DNA of 64,000 nt. It comes from Donghicola eburneus. Lineage in GTDB: Bacteria > Pseudomonadota > Alphaproteobacteria > Rhodobacterales > Rhodobacteraceae. This document shows positions 53,607-62,281 of this stretch, piece after piece. The notes beneath the pieces were generated by a model, which had not been told where the DNA came from, did not search any database, and was given only the letters and a program-made list of their open reading frames with translations. The first letter of the stretch is position 1, and every line of letters begins with the position of its first letter. Both the position numbers and the translations under genes were made by a program. Location: positions 218,709-282,708 of the forward strand of contig NZ_FOXY01000006.1 in assembly GCF_900115865.1 (NCBI RefSeq), in the 5' to 3' direction.

Positions 53607-54614
53607 ATGACCGCCACAGAAACCCTTTCGCTGACAGAGATCGAAGACCTCGCGTTCCGCGCGCTGGTCAAGGCCGGGACGACAGAAGGTAACGCGCGCC
53701 CTTTGGCGATTGCCACCGCGATGACAGAGGCAGACGGCGTATCTTCGCACGGGTTGGCGTACATCCCGATTTATGCGCAGCATGTGAAATGCGGTAAGGT
53801 GGATGGTTCCGCGCGCCCTGTGATCGCCAACCCCCGTCCCGCCGTCTTGATCGCCGATGCCGCCACTGGTTTTGCGCATTCGGCCATCGACATGGGCTTT
53901 GCGCGCCTCATCCCCTTGGCCCGCGAAATGGGCGTTGCGGTGCTGGCGATCCACAACTCCTATAATTGCGGCGTGCTTGGGGTCCACACCCGCCGTCTGG
54001 CCGAGGCGGGATTGGTCGGCCTCGGGTTCACCAACGCGCCCGCCTCGATTGCGCCGTCGGGTGGAGCAAAGCCGGTGCTTGGCACTAATCCCTTTTCGAT
54101 TGCTGCACCGGATGCGCAAGGCAACGCCGCAATTCTGATCGACCAATCCGCCAGCACCATTGCCAAGAGCGAGGTGATGAAACATGCCCGCGAAGGTAAA
54201 ACAGTCCCAGAAGGCTGGGTTCTGGATGCTGATGGCCATCCCACAACCGATCCGGATGCAGGCCTGAAGGGCTCCATGGTGCCATCAGGCGGATACAAGG
54301 GCGTCGGCATCGCGTTGACGGTCGAGATAATGGCCGCTGCCTTGACTGGCGCTGCATTGGGGACCCAGGCGAGCCCGTTCTCGGGCACGGCAGGGGGGCC
54401 ACCTCGTACGGGTCAGTTCTTTGTCGCCATTGATCCGGGCGCGACCGCGGGCGCGGACTTCCAAGCGAAGCTGGCACATTTGCTAGCCTCTTTCCACGAT
54501 CAGGACGGCGCGCGCCTGCCCGGTGACGGCCGCAAAGCCTGCCGCGAGCGCGCCCAAAGCGACGGCGTTACCGTGGATGCCGATCTTCTCGCTAAAGTGC
54601 GCGCTCTGGTGTGA
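53607..54614 (+). CDS. Malate/L-lactate dehydrogenase family (Ldh2/YbiC) oxidoreductase
   Basis: This 335-aa enzyme belongs to the Ldh2 family of NAD(P)H-dependent 2-oxo or cyclic imino acid reductases. Landmarks are ATAMTEADGVSSHGLAYIPI with the catalytic His, VLAIHNSYNCGVLGVHTRRL, PVLGTNPFSIAAPDAQG and SMVPSGGYKGVGIALTVEIM. Known members reduce Delta1-piperideine-2-carboxylate, Delta1-pyrroline-2-carboxylate, ureidoglycolate or malate. Beside a 2-oxoglutarate-semialdehyde-like dehydrogenase a cyclic imino acid is a fair guess. The ATG at 53607 is chosen over an upstream GTG. It ends the operon. Confidence 0.88.
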   Translation: MTATETLSLTEIEDLAFRALVKAGTTEGNARPLAIATAMTEADGVSSHGLAYIPIYAQHVKCGKVDGSARPVIANPRPAVLIADAATGFAHSAIDMGFARLIPLAREMGVAVLAIHNSYNCGVLGVHTRRLAEAGLVGLGFTNAPASIAPSGGAKPVLGTNPFSIAAPDAQGNAAILIDQSASTIAKSEVMKHAREGKTVPEGWVLDADGHPTTDPDAGLKGSMVPSGGYKGVGIALTVEIMAAALTGAALGTQASPFSGTAGGPPRTGQFFVAIDPGATAGADFQAKLAHLLASFHDQDGARLPGDGRKACRERAQSDGVTVDADLLAKVRALV

Positions 54615-54765
54615 CTGTCTAAGGACGGCTGGCAACCCAGTGATTGATGAACCCCGCTCATCAGTGGTTTGCGCGCACATCTGGTCAGCCCTAGTGTAAG
54701 CTCTAGGTCTTGGCGCGAAACAGCGCGACCAGAGGCCATGAGCCATTTCCGATTGGAGCCAGTGT

Positions 54766-55824
54766 ATGAACCGTCGAACCCTACTTCAGTCCGCAGCGGC
54801 GTTTCTTGGGGTTTCGACAGTTGGGTGCACCACAACCGTTGCCGTGCGCTCCGGCAAAAACCGTTATTACGAGGGCCCTGTGACCGACCATTTCGATGGT
54901 GTCCGGTTCTTCAACCCCGATGGCAGCCCACCCAAGGGCTTCCGCGATCTGCTGCGCTGGCGCATGGGCGAGGATCCAACGGAATGGCCGACCGAGGTGC
55001 CCGTGCTGACGGTTCGTCCAGAGCGCCGCGTTGATGATCTGACAGTTACGATGGTTGGACATGCCACGATGTTGATCCAGACACGCGGGCTGAATATATT
55101 GACCGACCCGTGGTGGTCAGAGCGCGCGTCGCCAGTGTCGTTTGCGGGACCCAAGCGCGTAGCCAAGCCGGGCATTTCCTTCGAGGATTTGCCGCCGATC
55201 GATTTGATCCTGCTGAGCCACTGTCACTACGACCATATGGATTTGGCGACCCTCACGCGCTTGAAGGCAGATCATGATCCACTGGTGATCACGCCCCTCG
55301 GTAACGACACGATCATCCAAAGCACTGGGCTAAGGACCGAAGTACTGGACTGGGGGCAGTCAACCAACTTTGGTCAACTTGGAATACACTGCACGCCCTG
55401 TCACCACTGGGGCGCACGTGGCGTATCGGATCGATCGATGGCACTGTGGGGGACCTTTGTGCTGACCGGTCCCGGTGGGGCCGTGGTGTTCATCGGGGAC
55501 ACAGGCTTTGACCAAGGCCGCCCCTATCGCGACCTGCCCGCGCAATTTGGTCCGATCCGTGCAGAGCTTTTGCCGATCGGTGCCTACGATCCACGTTGGT
55601 TCATGGCCGATCAGCACCAAAACCCCGACGAAGCGGTCCAAGGATTTCTCTTGTCCAAGGCGGCCTACGCGGTGGGGCACCACTGGGGTACCATCCAGCT
55701 GACAAACGAAGGACGAAACGACCCCAGATTTGCATTGGAAGAAGCTTTGGGAGCACATAACGTCGCTCAAAACCGCTTTCGCGCACTAGAAGCTGGCGAG
55801 TTTTGGGCGATCCCTTCCATCTGA
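54766..55824 (+). CDS. Exported metallo-beta-lactamase-fold hydrolase (UlaG/NAPE-PLD-like)
   Basis: This 352-aa protein starts with an arginine-pair signal (MNRRTLLQSAAAFLGVSTVG). A cysteine at residue 21 gives a lipoprotein-like but not perfect lipobox. The metal motif HxHxDH is SHCHYDHMDL; other ligands are the His in TPCHHWGARG, Asp in VVFIGDTGFDQG and His in AVGHHWGTIQL. The layout resembles NAPE-phospholipase D and UlaG-like enzymes, so a phosphodiester or lactone could be the substrate. It stands alone between the Ldh2 operon and the convergent DM13 gene. The 187-bp gap after it holds no clear feature. Confidence 0.88.
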   Translation: MNRRTLLQSAAAFLGVSTVGCTTTVAVRSGKNRYYEGPVTDHFDGVRFFNPDGSPPKGFRDLLRWRMGEDPTEWPTEVPVLTVRPERRVDDLTVTMVGHATMLIQTRGLNILTDPWWSERASPVSFAGPKRVAKPGISFEDLPPIDLILLSHCHYDHMDLATLTRLKADHDPLVITPLGNDTIIQSTGLRTEVLDWGQSTNFGQLGIHCTPCHHWGARGVSDRSMALWGTFVLTGPGGAVVFIGDTGFDQGRPYRDLPAQFGPIRAELLPIGAYDPRWFMADQHQNPDEAVQGFLLSKAAYAVGHHWGTIQLTNEGRNDPRFALEEALGAHNVAQNRFRALEAGEFWAIPSI

Positions 55825-56011
55825 GGGGCGGCACTGGCTGGGGTCAATTCCCAGCCGTGCGACTGGCTTTAGAGTGCGACCGTAGCGTTATCTGGCGTTG
55901 GTGACCGATGGTTGTCTAAAGCTCGGGGTACCAAGTTTGGCACTATAGTTTCCCGAGCCGCGAGGTCCCGTGCACCTATGCCGCCAAGTGCTAGATGCTA
56001 GCCAATATGTT

Positions 56012-56362
56012 TTATGCTGTCGCCGAAGTGACGCGGCCTTCGCCAAGGGGAATCTTGGTCAGTGTGCACCATGTGATGACCGCGCGGGCCGCGCGGAAGC
56101 AGTCGTGATCAGGGACACGCAGGTACTGAATCCCGCTGACAGGAGAAAACGGCTCTAGCTTGTGCCAGATCGAGTCTGCGACGAGACCGGGATAAGGGCT
56201 TTGGTCCGGATCACCAAGCGCCCACGCGGGTGCCGGCGCAGCTGCATCGAAGAAGAAGTCATTGCTGGTAATCAAACGATATCCACCACGCACTCTGCGC
56301 AGAGTAAAGCGGCCGGTCATTTCGTGACCGGACCGTCCGGAAAACTCACCTTGTAGGATCAT
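56012..56362 (-). CDS. DM13-domain protein
   Basis: This 116-aa protein is almost one DM13 domain: GEFSGRSGHEMTGRFTLRRV with the conserved HxxxG pattern, GYRLITSNDFFFDAAAPAPA, and the conserved cysteine in AVITWCTLTKIPLGEGRV. DM13 domains are thought to be redox or electron-transfer modules. There is no signal peptide. GGAG precedes the ATG by seven bases. It lies 18 bases after the small membrane-protein gene and is the last gene of the haloperoxidase operon. Confidence 0.72.
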   Translation of the reverse strand: MILQGEFSGRSGHEMTGRFTLRRVRGGYRLITSNDFFFDAAAPAPAWALGDPDQSPYPGLVADSIWHKLEPFSPVSGIQYLRVPDHDCFRAARAVITWCTLTKIPLGEGRVTSATA

Positions 56363-56380
56363 TGATGGTCTCCGGCCTGC

Positions 56381-56722
56381 TCAGGAAGCTGCGATAAACT
56401 TGATGTATTTCTTGTGGAATTTTTTGATACGCTGCTTGGCGCGCGCGATCATTCCGCGCAGGGGAAGGATGCTCGGAAACGTAAAATCTTCTGCTTCTGC
56501 ACCATCCGGCGCATAGCCGTAGCTGGCCACCACGTGACTACCGCGCGGTTCATCAATCTCAATCGCGTCAAACGCGCCGTGCAGCAGATGCAACAGGGCG
56601 ATCCCTCCTCCAAGTAGGGTCATGCATAATAGGAGAAGAGGCACGCCGTGAACCATGAAAATCGCCAGCCCGAAATAGGCACTCGGGATGACGAGCTGTG
56701 GGACTGTTGATGCTTCGAACAT
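56381..56722 (-). CDS. Small membrane protein of the haloperoxidase operon
   Basis: This 113-aa protein has one long or two short hydrophobic segments (VIPSAYFGLAIFMVHGVPLL and LLLCMTLLGGGIALLHLL). A cytoplasmic tail that is first acidic (DAIEIDE) and then strongly basic (RAKQRIKKFHKKYIKF) follows. The family is not recognised. The ATG at 56722 has GGAG seven bases upstream; TTG 56734 is less likely. It lies between the haloperoxidase and DM13 genes and could anchor one of them. Confidence 0.7.
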   Translation of the reverse strand: MFEASTVPQLVIPSAYFGLAIFMVHGVPLLLLCMTLLGGGIALLHLLHGAFDAIEIDEPRGSHVVASYGYAPDGAEAEDFTFPSILPLRGMIARAKQRIKKFHKKYIKFIAAS

Positions 56723-56764
56723 AAGATACTCCAATTGTAAAAAGCGTGGATATTCTGGAAACGA

Positions 56765-56791
56765 GGGGCCCGGCGGAGCGCGTCGGGCCCC
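56765..56791 (-). terminator. GC-rich hairpin after the haloperoxidase gene
   Basis: GGGGCCCG (56765-56772) and CGGGCCCC (56784-56791) form a strong stem seven bases after the haloperoxidase stop; on the minus strand TCGTTTCC follows. It may reduce read-through into the two small genes or protect the mRNA end. Confidence 0.5.
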
Positions 56792-56797
56792 TGTTCG

Positions 56798-58936
56798 TCA
56801 GCCGACGAGACGTTGGATGATGGGAGGTTCAATCTCGTATTCAGCGACGTTTTCGGTCCACCAGTCAGCGGTGGAGATTGCGCCATCGTTGACGATGATC
56901 TCGGCCTCTGCGCCGTAGTTGGCGCCGCCCGTTTTCTTGATCTGGACGCTGCGACCATCAAAGTCGATCAGGTGCAATGAGATATCCTCGGGCGAGGTTT
57001 GCAGATGCTCTTGCAGGATGCCTATCGCGACCCGTTCGCCAAGCCGCAGGCTTTCGAAATAGTCGGTGTAGTAGTGCACACCAGCCATATTGCGCCCGAT
57101 CGAGATATTGGCGGCGAGCTTGTCGAGCTCGTCCGTCACGGTCAAATGGTGATCGCCGGTGTCCTGCAAGCAGTAGTCGCCGGACTTGGATTTTACGCTC
57201 TGGTACGATGCATCAAATCCGAAATCCTGCATCGTAACCTTCTCACCGTCCTTGTTGACGGTGTTCAGCAGCGCTTTGAGCACTGTGACACAGGCCCCTG
57301 CCACGGTCGCGTGGCCTGCGCCGTAAGCGGGGTGCATGGGCGATCCTTCGGGGAAGGCCATGGGGAGCAGCAGGTTGGCGCCACCGTCAATTGGCGTTTC
57401 AGGGAGTTCCGCCTCGATGGTCAAGCCGCGAGCATCGGGACCGGGGGCAGAGCTGTTTCTCTCTGCAATTGCGCCCATCAGCTTTGGGCAACGCTGCCAA
57501 AGCTCATGAAGCATGCTCTGAACGCGCGTCCCGCCAGAACCAAGAGCATCCAGCTGCCCGTTGTTCGCCAGTGCCAGCCGCGCTGCCAGAACCTCGGGGC
57601 GGGCACGTCGGTGGATCTGGAACTTTTGACGTCGGATAATCTTAAGCCCTCGCGAAGATACGGAGGCCAGCAGATCCAACAGGTGGGGGCCGCCCCACGT
57701 CGCAAAGCCTTCGCGTGTGGCGTCGGGTTCCATGCTGTTGTTTGGCAGACCGTGGTCAAAGGCAGACACCCCTTCGGCCCGCTTTGACCCGAGCAAGAGA
57801 AGCGCGGCGTTAAAGTATGCCTGATAGAGTTGATCCATGTGAACGTAGGCCGCCAGATCACGCGGTGTGGTCAGGAAGCGCGGGGCTTCTGTCCGGTCCA
57901 CGCCTGTGAAACGTGCGCCGTTCTGGACATCCAGCCATTCCATCCACGTCACCATGTAGTCAAGGTGTGCATTGTCGGGTTGTGTGCGTTGGTCAATGGT
58001 CTGGGTGCCAAAAGGAATTTGGCCAGCTGCGCGGTCGTCGCCACCCCCCTGAAGCATGAATTGGGATAGGTAGGCGCCTTTCTTTGCCCCCTCGGTCGAA
58101 CCCCGGAACAGCGATTTGACCGAGAATTCGCCGTGTTCATCCCAGCGTGCGGCGCGGCGACGCGTCTCTTGATTGGTCAGCGTCTGGGCAAACGTGCCGT
58201 TGTCTGTCCGCTCAGAACTAATCGGCATTCCGTTTGGATCGAACCAGGGCAACGCACCAAGCTCTGAAACAATGTCGCCGATGGTGACCTCGCCCTCAGC
58301 ACCCGAATGCACGACGCAATTGATGTTCTGTAGGTCTGCAAACGCAATGTCGCGCGTCAGTGCCATGGCATAAACCTCGGCTATTTCGGCGCACAGTTCA
58401 GAACTGCCAAGCGCGGGGGCAGGGGGCAATGAAACGCCGCCGATGCAAGGTCCGGTGATGTCGGAATTCAAGCCGCCCAATGGACTTTCCCATTTGCGCG
58501 TCGCGACCGGATCGGGGCTAGATGCATTCTTGAAGTGATAGTGTGTGATTGGCGCCGGCCCAGGATTGCCGAAGGTATCCGTTATGACGTCAGCAGACAT
58601 GTTGTAGCCTGCCGGGTGATGCACCGGATCAGGTCCCAAGGGTGCAGGGAAGCCGCCGGATTTCGACAAGTCGTTAGATTGTCTTAGGGATCTGACGAAC
58701 ATCTCGTAGGCTTGCGGCGCAACGTTACCCTCTAGCGTGTGAGGCAACCCTTTGCTGAAATTCCCGATGGGATGCGGCTGTAGGTCGAACTCTTCTGGGT
58801 TTGCGCGAATACTCAGAGCAGGGCGCTTTGCGGTATTATAGGCCATGTCTGTTGCTTCATCGCGGTTGTACTTCGAGTTCTTGAATTCGGCGAAGCCATC
58901 CTGTGCAGGGCGGCGGTCACTCTCGGTAATCGGCAT
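56798..58936 (-). CDS. Vanadium-dependent haloperoxidase, algal bromoperoxidase type
   Basis: This 712-aa enzyme would oxidise halides with peroxide to hypohalous acid. The vanadate pocket is visible: K438 and R446 in KFQIHRRARPE, the SPMHPAYGAGHATVAGACV block with H535 and H542, and R615 and H621 in GRNMAGVHYYTDYFES. The spacing from Lys to Arg is eight residues, as in algal enzymes. The usual PSGH is GAGH here, so the serine that touches vanadate is replaced by alanine (A540). No signal peptide is seen. The ATG at 58936 is preferred because GGAGG lies eight bases before it; an upstream ATG (58951) has no such site. It leads an operon with a membrane protein and a DM13 protein. Confidence 0.88.
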   Translation of the reverse strand: MPITESDRRPAQDGFAEFKNSKYNRDEATDMAYNTAKRPALSIRANPEEFDLQPHPIGNFSKGLPHTLEGNVAPQAYEMFVRSLRQSNDLSKSGGFPAPLGPDPVHHPAGYNMSADVITDTFGNPGPAPITHYHFKNASSPDPVATRKWESPLGGLNSDITGPCIGGVSLPPAPALGSSELCAEIAEVYAMALTRDIAFADLQNINCVVHSGAEGEVTIGDIVSELGALPWFDPNGMPISSERTDNGTFAQTLTNQETRRRAARWDEHGEFSVKSLFRGSTEGAKKGAYLSQFMLQGGGDDRAAGQIPFGTQTIDQRTQPDNAHLDYMVTWMEWLDVQNGARFTGVDRTEAPRFLTTPRDLAAYVHMDQLYQAYFNAALLLLGSKRAEGVSAFDHGLPNNSMEPDATREGFATWGGPHLLDLLASVSSRGLKIIRRQKFQIHRRARPEVLAARLALANNGQLDALGSGGTRVQSMLHELWQRCPKLMGAIAERNSSAPGPDARGLTIEAELPETPIDGGANLLLPMAFPEGSPMHPAYGAGHATVAGACVTVLKALLNTVNKDGEKVTMQDFGFDASYQSVKSKSGDYCLQDTGDHHLTVTDELDKLAANISIGRNMAGVHYYTDYFESLRLGERVAIGILQEHLQTSPEDISLHLIDFDGRSVQIKKTGGANYGAEAEIIVNDGAISTADWWTENVAEYEIEPPIIQRLVG

Positions 58937-59157
58937 TTCCAAGTCCTCCATCTTGTTCGTGAAGAAGAAAAGCTCCTGTCACTGCACACAGGATGCGCCA
59001 ACCGCGTGATCGCTCCGTGAGGTTAGCGGGACTTTGCATCAAAATGGCGTTTGGCTTGCGTGAGTTTTCCGTGAAAAATGCACAAGCAAGGTGTGCGGGC
59101 CTATGGAGCGTGAAAATCGCTTGGTACGATTGGTGTCAGGGAACACAGGAGGCGGCC

Positions 59158-61170
59158 TTGGCGTACACTGCTCATATTGATCCGTTTGTTGACTGGACAA
59201 TGACCATAGAGTCCGCGCGCCGGACCAGTCCTGAGGAGGAACGAAAATGGATCCCTGTATTCTTCGAAGGAGACAGAGACACCATCAACGCGCTCTTTGT
59301 GCAGCACGACATTCCGGTGTTTCTGCCAGCCTCTTCTGGCGGTGACTGCACCATGCCCTGTGCCGAGGGAGGGCGTCAGCCCCTCTATCAAGACAGCACG
59401 CTGGAGTTCTGCTTTGCCGAAGAGGGGCAGGTGGCTGGGTTCTATTTTGTTCAGCCCCAGCATTTGCACCAAATGGCAGAGGTTCCAGCCCTGCGCGCGC
59501 TCATAAAAGGGGCAGGGGTGCCCGTCTGCCTTGACCCGACCAAGCGGACCAAGCCTTTGTCAGTTCGGAGTGCGAGCGCCGCATCAAAGCAAACGCCGAT
59601 CGTGGCCGTGATCGATGATGGGATCGGCTATCTGAATGCTCGGTTTCGGAAACGCGTGGCAGGCAAAGAGAGGACCCGAACGCAGACGCGTTTTCTGGGG
59701 CTTTGGCAGCAATCGATCCAGCCGGTGCAAGATCAATGTCCCTATGTGAAGATCGGTCGCGTCTTGAGCGCTGAAGACATTGAAGCAGACCTATGCCGCC
59801 TCGGCCTCGAGACGGAATTTGATGTTTACAGAAGCCGAAATGCGGAAATCTTTTCTGATTTCACCCATCGCTCGACTGAGCAGGCTTTCAGTCATGGGAC
59901 AGCCATTCTGGATTTGGCGGCGGGTCTGGACCCCAAAGATGGCGCAGAGGGCGCTGATCTGCTGGCGGTGCAACTGCCGCCCGAAACACTTGAGGACACG
60001 TCTGGCACGCATCTGCCTGTCTTTCTGCTAATGGCGGTCGATTGGCTGTTATCTTTGGCTTATACCGAAGCGCGCTCGATTATTATTAATGTCAGCCTCG
60101 GCTTTTCGGCAGGGACCAAGACAGGTGAATCGTTGCTAGAGCGGCAATTGCGCAGCCGGATCGCGTGTTTCAACGAAGAGATGAATAATGCACACGCGGG
60201 ACGTCTGGTTTTCGCTTACGGAAACAGTTACCGAGAGCGTCTGGCGGCGCAGTTCGATTTGAACTATGCGCTGGCCAAAGGCACGATGGACTGGAATATC
60301 CCGCCCGATGATCCAACGCACTCTTTCTTGCAAATCCACCGTATTGATCAGGTATCCTCGGACCTCAGCGCAGAGATTGGCCTGAGCTTAGCCAGCCCGT
60401 CTGGCACCGTATTCACAGTAATCCCTCCAGTAGATCAGTTCGAGGACTTGGTAGTGCCGGATGACGCCGGCATCGGTCAGGTGATTGGCCGAATTTACCA
60501 TGATCGGCTGGAGGGCACGTCGCGTCTGACAATAGCGCTAGCTCCGACCACTGGCTCTTCTGGTCTGCTGACGGAAAGTGGCACATGGAAGGTCACAGTT
60601 CAGAAATCATCGGCCCAGAGTGTGTCGCTGGTCCTTCAGGTGCAGCGTGATGATACGGCGGCGGGCTTTGAGCGCGGCGGGCGGCAGTCCTTTCTTGATC
60701 ATCGGGATGCCTATGGCTTTGATCCACGAACGTACTCTTATGATGCGCCCGAGGGCGCTTCGGGGTTAACACGAAATGGAACCAATTCCGCGATCATGGC
60801 GAAGGGCGGTGCTGGGATCGTTACGGCGGGTGCGATTGAGCCTGACCCGATGGGCAGTCGCAATGCGGTTCGGCCAACGCTGGAAACGGCAGGGTCTGCT
60901 GACTGGTCGCAGCGCACTCTTGGTGCAGGCCCGACCCATTCTACGATTGGAAGTGACGGGTATGGCAGCTATGGTGTCGTTGCCTCAGGCACGTTTAGCG
61001 ATACAACAGTTATTGTGGACGGTACCAGCGTCGCTGCCGCCAAAATCGCCCGCGATCTCAGCAATGTTGCGCCAACGCTTGAGGCAGTGCCTGACGCGGC
61101 GCGCACCAACCGGATCGGTGAGGTGCGTGTGGGGGCAGGGGGCGCGCGTCCGCGCCACCCCGAATCTTAG
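59158..61170 (+). CDS. Subtilisin-like (S8) serine protease without signal peptide
   Basis: This 670-aa protein has the S8 triad: Asp in VAVIDDGIGYLN (D153 or D154), His in FSHGTAILDLAAG (H246) and Ser in VDGTSVAAAKIARDL (S624). The oxyanion Asn is in FAYGNS. The gap between His and Ser is about 380 residues, much longer than in subtilisin, so a large insert is present. An N-terminal region of about 140 residues of unknown fold precedes the catalytic part. The best start is TTG 59158, with AGGAGG five bases upstream; ATG 58993 would add 55 poor-looking residues. Lacking a signal peptide, it should act inside the cell. It faces away from the haloperoxidase gene and its end overlaps the convergent PAP2 gene by four bases. 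Confidence 0.85.
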   Translation: MAYTAHIDPFVDWTMTIESARRTSPEEERKWIPVFFEGDRDTINALFVQHDIPVFLPASSGGDCTMPCAEGGRQPLYQDSTLEFCFAEEGQVAGFYFVQPQHLHQMAEVPALRALIKGAGVPVCLDPTKRTKPLSVRSASAASKQTPIVAVIDDGIGYLNARFRKRVAGKERTRTQTRFLGLWQQSIQPVQDQCPYVKIGRVLSAEDIEADLCRLGLETEFDVYRSRNAEIFSDFTHRSTEQAFSHGTAILDLAAGLDPKDGAEGADLLAVQLPPETLEDTSGTHLPVFLLMAVDWLLSLAYTEARSIIINVSLGFSAGTKTGESLLERQLRSRIACFNEEMNNAHAGRLVFAYGNSYRERLAAQFDLNYALAKGTMDWNIPPDDPTHSFLQIHRIDQVSSDLSAEIGLSLASPSGTVFTVIPPVDQFEDLVVPDDAGIGQVIGRIYHDRLEGTSRLTIALAPTTGSSGLLTESGTWKVTVQKSSAQSVSLVLQVQRDDTAAGFERGGRQSFLDHRDAYGFDPRTYSYDAPEGASGLTRNGTNSAIMAKGGAGIVTAGAIEPDPMGSRNAVRPTLETAGSADWSQRTLGAGPTHSTIGSDGYGSYGVVASGTFSDTTVIVDGTSVAAAKIARDLSNVAPTLEAVPDAARTNRIGEVRVGAGGARPRHPES

Positions 61171-62078
61171 CGCCATTCCTCCAGCGCTTTTTCATAGAGT
61201 AGCGCGAGGGGGGTATCGTCGGCCGATTTGGCCTTTTTGCGTACATATTTAAAAAGCTTCTCGCCCAAGATTTCGCCGCCGGCGTTATCGGATTCGTAGT
61301 GAACTCCGGCGACGACGCGATTGAAGGCGATGCGCCGTGCCATAGCGCGTGCTGCAGGGCCGATTTTCGGGCCGCTGCCTTCTTCGCTAAAGTGCTCCAA
61401 AGCGCTTGCGATGGCCATGGATTCGACTGCATGCCCACTGGGATACGAGCCGTGACCTGGTGTTTGAATGATCGGCATCACCTCTGGCGCGATCTCGACA
61501 GGACGTGCGCGCCCAAACTCGTATTTGCAGCGCATCTCGACCGGAATGCATAACCGAAGCAGAGCGTCGATGAACTCGATCGTGCGGTCAAACCGGGCTC
61601 CGCTGGCATTAAAAAGAGCGCCGAAGAACGACATCATGTCCTTTTGCTGCGCGTAGATTTCATTAAGCCGATCGGCACGCAGGTCGGCCGCGCGACGCAC
61701 CTTTTCAAAGTCTTGGCGCGTGAGGGGGTCGGGCGCGGGGATCTTGGACATCATGCGGTCAAATGAAAATCCGTCCATGACTTCGCTGTCCAGAACGCCT
61801 GCCCGCACTTCAGGCGCGAGTTTGCGGAAGGCGGACCAGCTTTTGCCCGTTTTGATGGCAAGAGAGTAGTCGGTGATGTCATCGGTGGACCAATAGCCGA
61901 CGACGCCTCCACGTGCGGCTATCAGAGCATCGCTCAATAGCGGTGTGCTGGATGCGCCAACGTGGTCCAAATCTGCAAAAGATGTGGGGTCTCCGCGGTC
62001 ACTTAGACCACTGCGACCTGTACGGCCCGTGCGTCCTGTTCTGCCTGTGCGTCCCGTTCGTCCTGTTCTCCCCGTCAC
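61167..62078 (-). CDS. PAP2/vanadium-haloperoxidase-type enzyme with collagen-like N-terminus
   Basis: This 303-aa protein carries an intact PAP2/haloperoxidase pocket: K185 and R192 in KYEFGRARP, YPSGHAVES (PSGH 213-216), and R254, H260 and D264 in NRVVAGVHYESD. It could be a vanadium haloperoxidase or an acid phosphatase, as both use these residues. Residues 2-22 are seven TGR triplets, so glycine stands at every third place, followed by SGL. This is like a short collagen stretch and could drive trimer formation. The start is GTG 62078 with GGAGAG upstream. There is no signal peptide. It is divergent from the SARP-like regulator. Confidence 0.85.
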   Translation of the reverse strand: MTGRTGRTGRTGRTGRTGRTGRSGLSDRGDPTSFADLDHVGASSTPLLSDALIAARGGVVGYWSTDDITDYSLAIKTGKSWSAFRKLAPEVRAGVLDSEVMDGFSFDRMMSKIPAPDPLTRQDFEKVRRAADLRADRLNEIYAQQKDMMSFFGALFNASGARFDRTIEFIDALLRLCIPVEMRCKYEFGRARPVEIAPEVMPIIQTPGHGSYPSGHAVESMAIASALEHFSEEGSGPKIGPAARAMARRIAFNRVVAGVHYESDNAGGEILGEKLFKYVRKKAKSADDTPLALLYEKALEEWR

Positions 62079-62192
62079 GAACTTCTCTCCTCTAAAATGG
62101 CTTCAATACACTTAATGGCGCGATCAAATTTCATATTGAGGCTACATCGGCGCAAATGACCTGAGAATGTTTTAGTGGACCCAATTCACGAT

Positions 62193-62221
62193 TTAACGCA
62201 GAATTAACGCTAAATTAACGC
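62193..62221 (+). promoter_or_regulatory. Three TTAACGC direct repeats with 11-bp period
   Basis: TTAACGC starts at 62193, 62204 and 62215, each unit 11 bp from the next, with A/T-rich spacers. Repeats of one helical turn are the usual target of SARP/OmpR-type winged-helix proteins. They lie between the regulator start (62282) and the divergent PAP2 gene (62078). Confidence 0.7.
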
Positions 62222-62281
62222 AAGACGTCGCCAAACACTTGATTCCTCTTCGCCAAGCGATTGATTTTGGTGTACTTTGTA

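Noticed and set aside
62010..62078. TGR repeats as a slippage-prone microsatellite
   Set aside because: Codons differ from unit to unit, so there is no long perfect DNA repeat to slip.
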